Shown piece after piece: positions 1 through 6,995 of a DNA stretch of 29,236 bases. Each line of letters starts with the position of its first letter. Position 1 is the first letter of the stretch. This DNA comes from Clostridium_AM sp964554365 (GTDB lineage: Bacteria; Bacillota; Clostridia; Clostridiales; Clostridiaceae), in contig CAZKOJ010000037.1 of assembly GCA_964554365.1 (NCBI GenBank), forward strand, positions 1 to 29,236, given 5' to 3'. The notes below the pieces were generated by a model, which saw only the letters and a program-made list of their open reading frames with translations, ran no database searches and was not told the origin of the DNA. A program made the translations under genes and the position numbers.

Positions 1-3
1 ATA

Positions 4-50
4 AAAAACGCTGACGCGTTAGCATATTTTTTTATGCTAATGCGACAGCC
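4..50 (-). terminator. Rho-independent terminator, leftward
   Basis: Nested inverted repeat. Inner arms 16-26 and 33-43 pair with one G-T wobble, and outer arms GCTG (10-13) and CAGC (46-49) pair after a 2-nt internal loop. On the minus strand the hairpin is followed by TTTTTT (complement of 4-9). It would end transcripts coming leftward from yhgE and the MCP remnant. Confidence 0.75.
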
Positions 51-92
51 CCTTTGTTATTGTATAATATTAACACCATTGTTAAACAGGTC

Positions 93-269
93 CTAAATTT
101 TGAACTTATCTACTTCTGTAAGCATTTCTCTAGTCATATTGCTAAGTATTTCTGATGATATTTTTGATTGTTGAGCAAGTTTTCTTATTTCATCTGCCAC
201 TACTGAAAATCCTCGTCTCGATTCTCCTTCTCTAGCTGCTTCAATAGCAGCATTTAATGCTATGAAGCT
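93..269 (-). pseudogene. Methyl-accepting chemotaxis protein, C-terminal signalling-domain remnant
   Basis: The minus strand reads the conserved MCP cytoplasmic tip region: ALNAAIEAAREGE, then RRGFSVVADEIRKLA, then a short tail ending at TAG (93-95). Only about 58 codons remain. The frame has no start, no sensor, no membrane or HAMP part, and an in-frame TGA lies a few codons upstream. It overlaps the last codons of the yhgE gene in a different frame. In an intact MCP the hairpin continues beyond this motif for tens of residues, so both ends are shortened. The MCP identity is clear from the motif. Whether it is a natural deletion scar or an assembly join cannot be told from this sequence. Confidence 0.8.
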
Positions 270-2581
270 AACTTTTTTTCTAAAGCTTCAGAAATTATGT
301 CACCTTTTTTTATGAAAATCATGTTTATAGCCATGAATATCAATCCGAAAATAGTTAACATTAATGCGTCTTTTTGCAATATTGAATAGTTTATATTTAC
401 TGCAAATAATACTTCCCTTATACCTTCAACGGCATAGGTGAAAGGTAAATATGGATTTATAGTTTGAAAGAAATTAGGTAGTGTTTCTATAGGGAATGTA
501 CCTGAGTCTGAGCAAAGCTGCAAAACTAATAGAATAACTGCTAGCCCTTCACCAACTAATCCAAATAAGCTCATAAAACTATGAATTATACTATCAAAGG
601 AAAGAGCCATTATGACTAAGAATGAAAATAGCATAATTGGTTTTGAAGGCTTTATACCAAGTCCTAATACAATCCAACCTAATAATAGTGTTTGTACTAT
701 TCCAATTATGGCGTAAGGAATAAACTTTCCAAGTACAAGTTGCACATTATTCATTTCTTCATATCCATTACTTTTAATTTTTATAATTAGGAACATGAAA
801 ACTGCACCTAACCATATTGATATTGGTAAGAAATAAGGAGCAAGTCCAGAACCATAGTTATTTATAGGATTTATGTTGTTTTCATCAACTTTTACTGGAT
901 CTCCAATGAAATTACCAAGTTCTTTGCTTGGAGTCTTAACATTATTATCAACTTTCTTTAAACCATCATTTAAACTAGTATCTAATTCTTTTGTACCATT
1001 TTTTAAGTCGTTAATACCTGAACTTAATTTAGTTGAACCATTGGCTAGCTTATTAACACCATCTGCTAGAGTAGGCACATTTCCATTTAATCCCCCAAGA
1101 CCGTTATTTAATTTACCTGAACCATCATATAATTGTTTTGATGCATCTTGTAATGATGGCATATTATTGTTTAATTTACCCAAACCACTAGCCAATTGTG
1201 ATGAACCTTGTGATAGAGTAGTTACTCCAATTGCAAGCTGATTTACCCCATCTACATATTGATTAACAGCTGCTTGGTATGGTTGAATTCCCTCAGTCTT
1301 GAAATTGTTAAGTCCAGCAGAGAACATTCCTGCTGCTGAATTTTGGCTACTTATATCAAGCTGATTAGATAAACCAGAGCTTCCTTGAACTAGTTGATTC
1401 ATTCCAGATTGTAATGCTTGAATATTTTTCTCGTTGTCAGGATTAGAAGTTTGCTGAGAGATATTTTGTAATGTACCTAAAAAAGCTTGCATATTTGGGT
1501 CTGTCATTGCCTCAGGATGAGCTCCTAGGTATGCTTGAAGTTGTTTTTGAGCTTCATTCATTGCCATTTGATTTTGTTCCAATGAACTAACTAAAGTATT
1601 TACTCCAACTTCAGCTTGTTTAGCTCCAGCATTTAAAGTATCTGCTCCAGATTTTAATCCATTTGTCATTTGTATATATCCAGACATTAGTTTATTATCA
1701 TAGTTCTCAGTTAAAGTATCAGAACCATTTTTTAAGTCATCTGAGTTATCTGTAAGTTGCTTAACTCCATCTTCCAAAGTATATATACCATTATTTAAAT
1801 CCTTAGCTCCAGAAGTTAACTTATTTGTACCACTTGATAACTCTGGGATTTTAGTATTTAACTGACCCAATCCAGTATTTAATTGATTTGAACCATTAAC
1901 TAATGAGTTAACTCCAGCTTGTAATTTTGGCACCTCTTGATTCATCTGATTTAAACCATGAGTAAGCTGAACACTTCCAGTAGATAATTTATTAGTACCA
2001 TCATATAGTTTATCAGTTCCACCTGCAGCATCTTTAAGACCATCTCTTAGTTCATATATGCTATCAAAAGCAATTTCACCGTATTCTCCAGATATGCTCT
2101 TTTTAACCTGATTTAAAACTTCATTTTTTATAGCATCTGATATTTTAGTTCCAATATAATTTTTCTTGTTGTTGGAAATAAAAATTATCTTAGGAGCTTC
2201 TGCTTTACCATCTTTTGCACTTGCGATCTTTTTTGAAAAATCCTCAGGAATTTGAATTTCTGAGAAGTACTTATCCTCTTTTAATCCTTTAGCTGCGTCT
2301 TCTTCAGAAACAAATTTAAAACCAATGTCTTTCTTATCCCGTAGATTTTTAACTATATCAGTACCATAGTTCTGTTCTTTTCCATCAAGGGTGGCACCTG
2401 CATCCTTGTTAACTACAGCAATATTATAATTTTTTAAATTACCATAGGGATCCCAGTAAGCCTTTAAATAAAATACAGTATATAGCAACGGAATAATTAT
2501 AACTGCGGCTATAGCTGTTAACTTCATCTTATTTTGACTTATTGATTTTAATTCGTTTTTAGGAATTTGAAATAAATTCAT
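260..2581 (-). CDS. YhgE/Pip family membrane protein
   Basis: The 773-residue protein has the YhgE/Pip ('phage infection protein') layout. A transmembrane segment lies near residues 22-43, and an N-terminal extracellular part contains the family-typical AVVNKDAGA. Next comes a long coiled-coil region (about 185-560) of G-x-x-x-L repeats such as LNTGLGQLN and LYDGSGKLNNGL. A C-terminal block of about five to six membrane segments (about 580-760) resembles ABC-2-type exporters. The family is linked to export or envelope functions and its substrate is not settled. Start ATG 2581 follows AAGGAGA at a good distance. A promoter with a TetR-like operator lies directly upstream, so it is probably repressed by a regulator not in this window. 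The C-terminal end runs into an MCP remnant and may not be native. Confidence 0.88.
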   Translation of the reverse strand: MNLFQIPKNELKSISQNKMKLTAIAAVIIIPLLYTVFYLKAYWDPYGNLKNYNIAVVNKDAGATLDGKEQNYGTDIVKNLRDKKDIGFKFVSEEDAAKGLKEDKYFSEIQIPEDFSKKIASAKDGKAEAPKIIFISNNKKNYIGTKISDAIKNEVLNQVKKSISGEYGEIAFDSIYELRDGLKDAAGGTDKLYDGTNKLSTGSVQLTHGLNQMNQEVPKLQAGVNSLVNGSNQLNTGLGQLNTKIPELSSGTNKLTSGAKDLNNGIYTLEDGVKQLTDNSDDLKNGSDTLTENYDNKLMSGYIQMTNGLKSGADTLNAGAKQAEVGVNTLVSSLEQNQMAMNEAQKQLQAYLGAHPEAMTDPNMQAFLGTLQNISQQTSNPDNEKNIQALQSGMNQLVQGSSGLSNQLDISSQNSAAGMFSAGLNNFKTEGIQPYQAAVNQYVDGVNQLAIGVTTLSQGSSQLASGLGKLNNNMPSLQDASKQLYDGSGKLNNGLGGLNGNVPTLADGVNKLANGSTKLSSGINDLKNGTKELDTSLNDGLKKVDNNVKTPSKELGNFIGDPVKVDENNINPINNYGSGLAPYFLPISIWLGAVFMFLIIKIKSNGYEEMNNVQLVLGKFIPYAIIGIVQTLLLGWIVLGLGIKPSKPIMLFSFLVIMALSFDSIIHSFMSLFGLVGEGLAVILLVLQLCSDSGTFPIETLPNFFQTINPYLPFTYAVEGIREVLFAVNINYSILQKDALMLTIFGLIFMAINMIFIKKGDIISEALEKKLAS

Positions 2582-2612
2582 AGTGTAAAAGTCTCCTTTG
2601 CTTAATATATAA

Positions 2613-2626
2613 ACTGACTAGTCAGT
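2613..2626. promoter_or_regulatory. TetR-like operator of the YhgE gene
   Basis: ACTGACTAGTCAGT is a perfect 14-bp palindrome placed at the expected transcription start of the yhgE promoter, between the -10 box and the ribosome site. TGACT/AGTCA half-sites are common for TetR-family repressors. The regulator's identity is inference; no TetR gene is in the window. Confidence 0.6.
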
Positions 2627-2634
2627 GTAATAAA

Positions 2635-2663
2635 GTTATACAATAATTTAATATAAGTTACAA
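2635..2663 (-). promoter_or_regulatory. SigA-type promoter of the YhgE gene
   Basis: On the minus strand TTGTAA (2663-2658) is followed by a 17-nt spacer and TATAAC (2640-2635). The palindromic operator starts 8 bases downstream of the -10 box, consistent with repression by blocking initiation. Confidence 0.6.
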
Positions 2664-2701
2664 GTAGAATTATGTGGTTACTATGTATAAATAAGACTTA
2701 A

Positions 2702-2890
2702 ATGTATAACAATATAGGAGAACCTGTAGGCATTGGAACATTGATAACAGCAGGTACCATAGGGTTTTCAATACAATTTGCTTTTCAAATTGGAAGATAT
2801 AATTCTGAGAATGTAAATCATATGGATTTGTTAGATTTATATAGAAATTTTGTAGGCGATAACTTAGAGGTAGCTAAAAGCGAAGAGTAA
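2702..2890 (+). pseudogene. C-terminal remnant of a multi-pass membrane protein (YczE/YitT-like)
   Basis: This 62-codon frame starts right after an in-frame TAA and has no ribosome site. It begins with a motif (EPVGIGTLITAGTIGF, then an amphipathic/hydrophobic stretch) that resembles the last membrane helix of YczE/YyaS/YitT-like proteins, followed by a soluble tail (HMDLLDLYRNFVGDN). It looks like the 3' end of a gene whose front was lost by deletion next to the yhgE promoter. The family match is from memory of the G-x-GIGT motif and is moderate. A short real membrane peptide is possible but less likely. Confidence 0.45.
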
Positions 2891-2964
2891 ATAAATCATT
2901 GCATTTGCAAATATTTCCATTTATAATTATAAACATACTACAGTATTAAAAGGGTGGGGTATAA

Positions 2965-3120
2965 ATGGAATTAAGAAATAGGCGACAAAGGCGTAATAAA
3001 AAGAGAAAAAAGAAAGAAAAAATTCAAATACTTTTAATTATGCTAATGACCAGTAGTATAATTCTAGTATCTGCAATTGTATTAAAAGGATTTTTAAAGA
3101 ACATTGGAATGAGTTGGTAA
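2965..3120 (+). CDS. Small basic single-helix membrane protein, 51 aa
   Basis: ATG 2965 is preceded by GGGTGGGG (2952-2959) at about 5 nt. The 51-residue product has a strongly basic N-terminus (MELRNRRQRRNKKRKKKEK), then one hydrophobic helix (about residues 20-41), and ends in a short basic tail. The predicted topology is N-terminus inside. Such tiny basic one-helix proteins are common in clostridia; no family is recognised. A stem-loop follows the stop by 10 nt. Support is the ribosome site, the coherent composition and the following hairpin. Confidence 0.6.
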   Translation: MELRNRRQRRNKKRKKKEKIQILLIMLMTSSIILVSAIVLKGFLKNIGMSW

Positions 3121-3130
3121 TATTGTATTC

Positions 3131-3167
3131 TAATAAGCTATCTTACACAATTATAGATAGCTTATTA
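3131..3167. other. Perfect 13-bp stem-loop
   Basis: TAATAAGCTATCT (3131-3143) pairs with AGATAGCTTATTA (3155-3167) across an 11-nt loop. No T-run follows on either strand, so it is only a possible terminator or transcript-stabilising hairpin for the small gene upstream. Confidence 0.5.
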
Positions 3168-3184
3168 CCATGTTGTCACCATAA

Positions 3185-3214
3185 TATACTTTAAATCATA
3201 TACTTTAAATCATA
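3185..3214. repeat. Two tandem copies of a 14-bp unit
   Basis: The unit TATACTTTAAATCA occurs at 3185-3198 and 3199-3212 and starts a third copy. It lies in the gap between the hairpin and the convergent GGCC-motif gene. No function is evident. Confidence 0.7.
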
Positions 3215-3245
3215 AATTTTAATAGATTGGAACACTAACTTGTAA

Positions 3246-3545
3246 TTAAATATATTTAATATTTATTCCTTTTGAACCAAAAATGCTGCCGAAAATAGGT
3301 AGTTTTATTTTTTGATATATTAATATATCTTCATCTAATTCTAATGTTTTTTCTATAAAGACCTTTATTCCATCATATTCATAGCATATATAATTTTTAT
3401 TTTCATCAAAGTTTTTTAAAACCTCAATCCACAGGCTCTTAACATTCACATCACAACATCCACCAGATGCAGAAATAGTTTTTACAATGAAGTTACCCTG
3501 TTTATTTTTAGCAAATTCTAGAGCTTTTTTTTCAATAGTTAACAT
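3246..3545 (-). CDS. Small GGCC-motif protein, probable CC/Se motif family
   Basis: The 99-residue soluble protein has the vicinal cysteine pair C30-C31 in SASGGCCDV and a short, hydrophobic glycine-rich tail. The CC pair after a beta-strand-like segment resembles the 'CC/Se motif (seleno)protein' family of anaerobes, in which one Cys may be selenocysteine; here both codons are TGT. The function of that family is not established. ATG 3545 follows GGAGG (complement of 3553-3557). Just upstream is a CsoR/CstR-like operator, which suggests control by copper, persulfide or a related thiol-reactive signal and fits a CC active site. The family call is moderate; the gene itself is secure. Confidence 0.7.
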   Translation of the reverse strand: MLTIEKKALEFAKNKQGNFIVKTISASGGCCDVNVKSLWIEVLKNFDENKNYICYEYDGIKVFIEKTLELDEDILIYQKIKLPIFGSIFGSKGINIKYI

Positions 3546-3557
3546 AAAATCACCTCC

Positions 3558-3609
3558 ATACCCATATGGGGTATAAATTGATTTTAGTATATAATCCTTA
3601 ACTTGTCAA
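3558..3609 (-). promoter_or_regulatory. Promoter with CsoR/CstR-like operator
   Basis: On the minus strand TTGACA (3609-3604), a 17-nt spacer and TAAAAT (3586-3581) form a near-consensus promoter. Downstream, ATACCCATATGGGGTAT (3558-3574) holds a perfect CCCATATGGG core with A/T flanks, the pattern of DUF156 (CsoR/CstR/FrmR) repressor sites. The operator sits between the transcription start and the ribosome site. Confidence 0.6.
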
Positions 3610-3737
3610 TATATGCATATCATGAATTTAAATTGTTATCATACTTTTGCAATTCTAAAATTCAGATAGAGTAACAAAAATTTCCATTTAAATTAAAATC
3701 TTGCTTCAATAAATTTAAAAATAACAGATTTAAACTA

Positions 3738-3787
3738 TTTACATAGACAAGCATATAATATATACTAGTGTATATACACTAGTATAT
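3738..3787 (+). promoter_or_regulatory. Promoter overlapped by NiaR-like operator
   Basis: TTTACA (3738-3743), a 17-nt spacer and TATACT (3761-3766) form a promoter. The -10 box lies inside a perfect 28-bp palindrome (3760-3787) whose core is ACTAGTGTATATACACTAGT. This matches the known style of NiaR (YrxA) niacin-repressor sites in clostridia. Niacin-bound NiaR would block the promoter. Confidence 0.75.
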
Positions 3788-3800
3788 TTGGAGGTGCAAA

Positions 3801-4301
3801 ATGAAAAATGTAAAGAAACTTACTTATGCAGGTCTTTTAACTGCGTTAGCGATTGTAATTCCATTAGCCTTTGGGTTCTTAAAGGTTCAAATAGGTCCAT
3901 TTAGTGCTACATTGGCATCACATGTGCCATTATTTATATCTATGCTTTTAGGCCCTTTTGCAGCGATTATGGTGGGTGCAGGATCTGCTTTAGGATTTTT
4001 AATATCAGCACCAGCGGTAGTAGCTGCAAGAGCATTTATGCATACTTTTGTGGGTTTAGTAGGTGCCTTGCTTTTGAAAAAGGGAGTATCCTTTAGTAAG
4101 GTGGTAGCAATAACTGCACCTATACACGCAGTTTTAGAAGCTATAGCCGTAATACCATTTGGATTTACTATGTATAAAGTACTTGTGGTAGTAGGAGTAG
4201 GATCATTCTTACACCATATAGTAGATGGAGTTATTGCTTTTGCACTAGTTAAAGCTTTAGCAAAGAGCTTAAGAATGGATTTAACAAAAGCAACACTTTA
4301 G
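3801..4301 (+). CDS. niaX: ECF transporter S component, probable niacin transporter NiaX
   Basis: The 166-residue protein is almost entirely hydrophobic, with about five to six membrane helices. It fits an S (substrate-capture) subunit of an energy-coupling-factor vitamin transporter. The N-terminus (KKLTYAGLLTALAIVIP) is the usual helix 1 that docks to EcfT. Such solitary S subunits share the common EcfAAT module encoded elsewhere. Niacin specificity is inferred from the perfect NiaR-like operator over its promoter and from overall resemblance to NiaX proteins. ATG 3801 is preceded by GGAGGTG (3790-3796). The gene is monocistronic, closed by a terminator at 4350. Another vitamin is possible if the operator belongs to a different regulator. 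Confidence 0.78.
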   Translation: MKNVKKLTYAGLLTALAIVIPLAFGFLKVQIGPFSATLASHVPLFISMLLGPFAAIMVGAGSALGFLISAPAVVAARAFMHTFVGLVGALLLKKGVSFSKVVAITAPIHAVLEAIAVIPFGFTMYKVLVVVGVGSFLHHIVDGVIAFALVKALAKSLRMDLTKATL

Positions 4302-4349
4302 GCACCATATGTCTAATAGATAAAAATAGTATTTTAGTAAATATACTTA

Positions 4350-4385
4350 AGACCCTCCTAAGCGTGGGTCTATTTTGTTTTATAT
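4350..4385 (+). terminator. Rho-independent terminator after niaX
   Basis: AGACCC (4350-4355) pairs with GGGTCT (4366-4371) and is followed by ATTTTGTTTTATATTT. Confidence 0.75.
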
Positions 4386-4404
4386 TTAGTAAAGGATAAG
4401 GTAC

Positions 4405-4433
4405 TTGACATATTCTACCTTTAAATATAAAAT
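4405..4433 (+). promoter_or_regulatory. helD promoter
   Basis: A perfect TTGACA (4405-4410), a 17-nt spacer and TAAAAT (4428-4433), 32 nt before the start codon. Confidence 0.65.
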
Positions 4434-4465
4434 TAAAATTTGTATATATATTTGGAGGTGATTTT

Positions 4466-6757
4466 ATGGCCTTAAACCATGAAGAAATGATATTAGAAAA
4501 AAACAACCTACAACAAATAGAAAAATGGATTGATAATGAGAAGGTAAAAATTCAAGAAGATGATGAAGGATTAAAAAATAAAATAGATGATCTTAGAAAG
4601 CAATCTAAGGGTAAATATAATGAAGAGTTAGAAACAAAAGAAAAGCTTTATGAAATAACTCATAAAAATTTGGAAAAATATAATGAGGCTAAAAGTCAGC
4701 CTTACTTTGGCAAAATAGATTTTAGAGAATATAGACATGAAAAAGAAAGCTTTTATATAGGTAAATTCGCACTTTCAGATATGACAACAGGTGATGAGAA
4801 AGTTATAGATTGGAGAGCTCCTATAGCGGATTTATATTACAGTGGCACATATGGGGAAGTTTTCTATAGAGCTCCTATAGGTATAGTTAATGGAGAATTG
4901 AGTCTTAAAAGAAAATTCCTAATTAAGGAAGGTCAACTTGAAAATGCTTTTGATGAAGGTATAAATGAAATAATTTTAAGAGCTTCCGCGGGAGAAGAAA
5001 ACGCTTTAATAGATGAATATTTAAGAATAAATCTAGAACAAAGTGTAAGTAGTAAATTAAAAGATGTAGTAGCCACTATACAAAAGGAACAGAATAATAT
5101 TATAAGAGCTGAGAAGAATTCAACTCTTATAGTTCAGGGGTCTGCTGGTTCAGGAAAAACTACAATAGCACTTCATAGATTAGCTTATTTGGTATATAAG
5201 TATAAAGAAAAATTTACTGGAGATGATATTTTAGTTGTAGCTCCTAATAAATTATTTTTGGATTATATATCAGAGGTATTGCCGGATCTTGGCATAAAGG
5301 ATGTTAACCAAAGCACATTTGAGGAAATATGCTGCGAAATATTAGGTATTAAAGGCAAAATAATTACAAAAGATAAAAAACTTTCGGATATTTTAGAAGG
5401 TAAAAATGATGAAAACTTAAAATATGTAACTAATAGCAGTAAGTTAAAGGGGACTATTGGATATAAATCTTTACTAGATAGATATGTAAGAACTATGGAA
5501 TTAAAGGATTTAAATGTGGAAGACATAAAGGTTGAAAATCACATTCTTTTTGAAAAAGAGGAAATTCAAAGACTATATTCAAAAGATATGGCTCACTTGT
5601 CTTTAAACAAAAGGAAAGATGAAATTAAAAGATATTTTAAGTTAAAGATAGATGAAAAAATAAATAACATGTTAGACAAAATAAATTTTACTTATGAATA
5701 TATGATAGCAAGAATAAAAAAAACTATGGAAGATGGAGTAGAGAGAAGAAAAAAGCTTATAGAATTATATGATGAAAGAGATAATAAAAAATCACAAATG
5801 AAAAGCGCAGCAAAAAAAACTTTTGATAACTATTTCAATGAATGGAAAGAGGGTAACACTGAAAAAATTTATTTGGACTTATTTAATAATGAAGAAGTTT
5901 TTAAGCAGGTTACGGGTGAAAAAATACCTGAAAGTCTAGCTGCATATATAAAGAATGAATTAAATTACAATTTTAATAATGGTATAGTTGATAGTGATGA
6001 TTTGGCAGCTATGGTATATTTAAAATTTAGAATAGAAGGAATTGTAGAAAAGCATAAGTATAAACACATAGTTATAGATGAAGCACAGGATTATAGCATG
6101 TTTCAAATAGTTGTTCTTAATGAAATGACATCTAATAACTCTTTAACTATAGTTGGGGATATAGGACAGGGAATATACTATTACAAGGGTATAGATAGTT
6201 GGGAAAATCTAATTGAAAAAGTGTTTAAAAATCAACATACTTACGTACAACTTACTCAGAGTTATCGTTCTACAGTAGAAATAATAGAATTTGCAAATAA
6301 GGTGCTTAATAAACAGAAAAATAAGTTAAAACCAGCCATGCCTGTGTTAAGACATGGAAAAGAACCAGAAGTTATAGAATTTAAAAATAATAGAGATTTT
6401 GGTGAAAAATTAGATTTAATTGTTAAACAGGTAGAAAGTCTTAATAAGAAAAGTATAGCTGTTATAGGAAGAACTTATGATGAATGTAGAAAAATAAAAG
6501 AGTATTTAAAAAAGTATAGTAATTATAAATGGGATATTATTAAAGAAACGGATAAAAACTTAAAATTAGAGAAAATAATAATACCATCATACATGACTAA
6601 AGGATTAGAATTTGATTGTAGTGTAATATACAATTGCAATAAAGAGAACTATAAAGATAATGAAATAGATAAAAAAATATTATATGTAGCATTGACTAGG
6701 GCACTACATCTTGAATATATTTTTTACTCAGAAGAAAAGTCTTCAATTATTCAGTGA
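4466..6757 (+). CDS. helD: HelD-type RNA polymerase recycling ATPase (UvrD-like helicase fold)
   Basis: The 763-residue protein has a long charged coiled-coil N-terminus (about 1-75), which in HelD enters the RNA polymerase secondary channel. A HelD-typical segment (KVIDWRAPIADLYYSG, about 114-129) follows. Walker A is GSAGSGKTT (225-233), Walker B is VIDEAQD (536-542), and the C-terminal helicase motifs include TQSYRST and YVALTRA. HelD uses ATP to release stalled RNA polymerase from DNA and aids recycling; it is not a processive helicase. Length fits clostridial HelD. The start follows GGAGGTGA at ideal spacing. It is probably monocistronic with its own promoter. No clear terminator follows, only a weak AAAATATT hairpin. 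Confidence 0.92.
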   Translation: MALNHEEMILEKNNLQQIEKWIDNEKVKIQEDDEGLKNKIDDLRKQSKGKYNEELETKEKLYEITHKNLEKYNEAKSQPYFGKIDFREYRHEKESFYIGKFALSDMTTGDEKVIDWRAPIADLYYSGTYGEVFYRAPIGIVNGELSLKRKFLIKEGQLENAFDEGINEIILRASAGEENALIDEYLRINLEQSVSSKLKDVVATIQKEQNNIIRAEKNSTLIVQGSAGSGKTTIALHRLAYLVYKYKEKFTGDDILVVAPNKLFLDYISEVLPDLGIKDVNQSTFEEICCEILGIKGKIITKDKKLSDILEGKNDENLKYVTNSSKLKGTIGYKSLLDRYVRTMELKDLNVEDIKVENHILFEKEEIQRLYSKDMAHLSLNKRKDEIKRYFKLKIDEKINNMLDKINFTYEYMIARIKKTMEDGVERRKKLIELYDERDNKKSQMKSAAKKTFDNYFNEWKEGNTEKIYLDLFNNEEVFKQVTGEKIPESLAAYIKNELNYNFNNGIVDSDDLAAMVYLKFRIEGIVEKHKYKHIVIDEAQDYSMFQIVVLNEMTSNNSLTIVGDIGQGIYYYKGIDSWENLIEKVFKNQHTYVQLTQSYRSTVEIIEFANKVLNKQKNKLKPAMPVLRHGKEPEVIEFKNNRDFGEKLDLIVKQVESLNKKSIAVIGRTYDECRKIKEYLKKYSNYKWDIIKETDKNLKLEKIIIPSYMTKGLEFDCSVIYNCNKENYKDNEIDKKILYVALTRALHLEYIFYSEEKSSIIQ

Positions 6758-6812
6758 AAAAAAATATTAAATAATAATCGTTAGTGGTATTTAAAATATT
6801 TTCATTTTGTGT

Positions 6813-6990
6813 TAAAATAGGAAATGATAAACGGTGCTTAGTTTAGGTGGACTCTATATTCCATGTAAACTTTAGGTGCATGTACCTATAGGTTTGTAGC
6901 TTTTAAAATTTCATTTTTAAATTACATAGCATTACAGCTACTAGTCATGGGACAAAATTTACTGTTAATAAACTAAACAATTTAGGAGGT
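6813..6990 (+). other. Structured 5' leader of fprA
   Basis: A weak promoter (TTTAAA 6790-6795, 17 nt, TAAAAT 6813-6818) precedes a leader of about 170 nt with three possible hairpins. Hairpin 1 pairs GTTTA/TAAAC and TGGA/TCCA with a 2x2 internal loop (6841-6870). Hairpin 2 is TAGGTGCATGTACCTA (6873-6888). Hairpin 3 pairs GTAGC (6896-6900) with GCTAC (6937-6941) around AT-rich arms. No known riboswitch class is recognised and no terminator stem is seen. AGGAGG for fprA lies just beyond. Confidence 0.35.
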
Positions 6991-6995
6991 ATATT

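Noticed and set aside
873..1241. Plus-strand 122-codon open frame
   Set aside because: It is antisense to the repetitive coiled coil of the YhgE protein. Repeat-biased codons keep the reverse frame open; no ribosome site and proline/serine-rich low-complexity product.
4299..4307. TTTAGGCAC at the end of niaX, like the tip of the repeat element
   Set aside because: Only nine bases match and no partner end is near; a chance match is likely.
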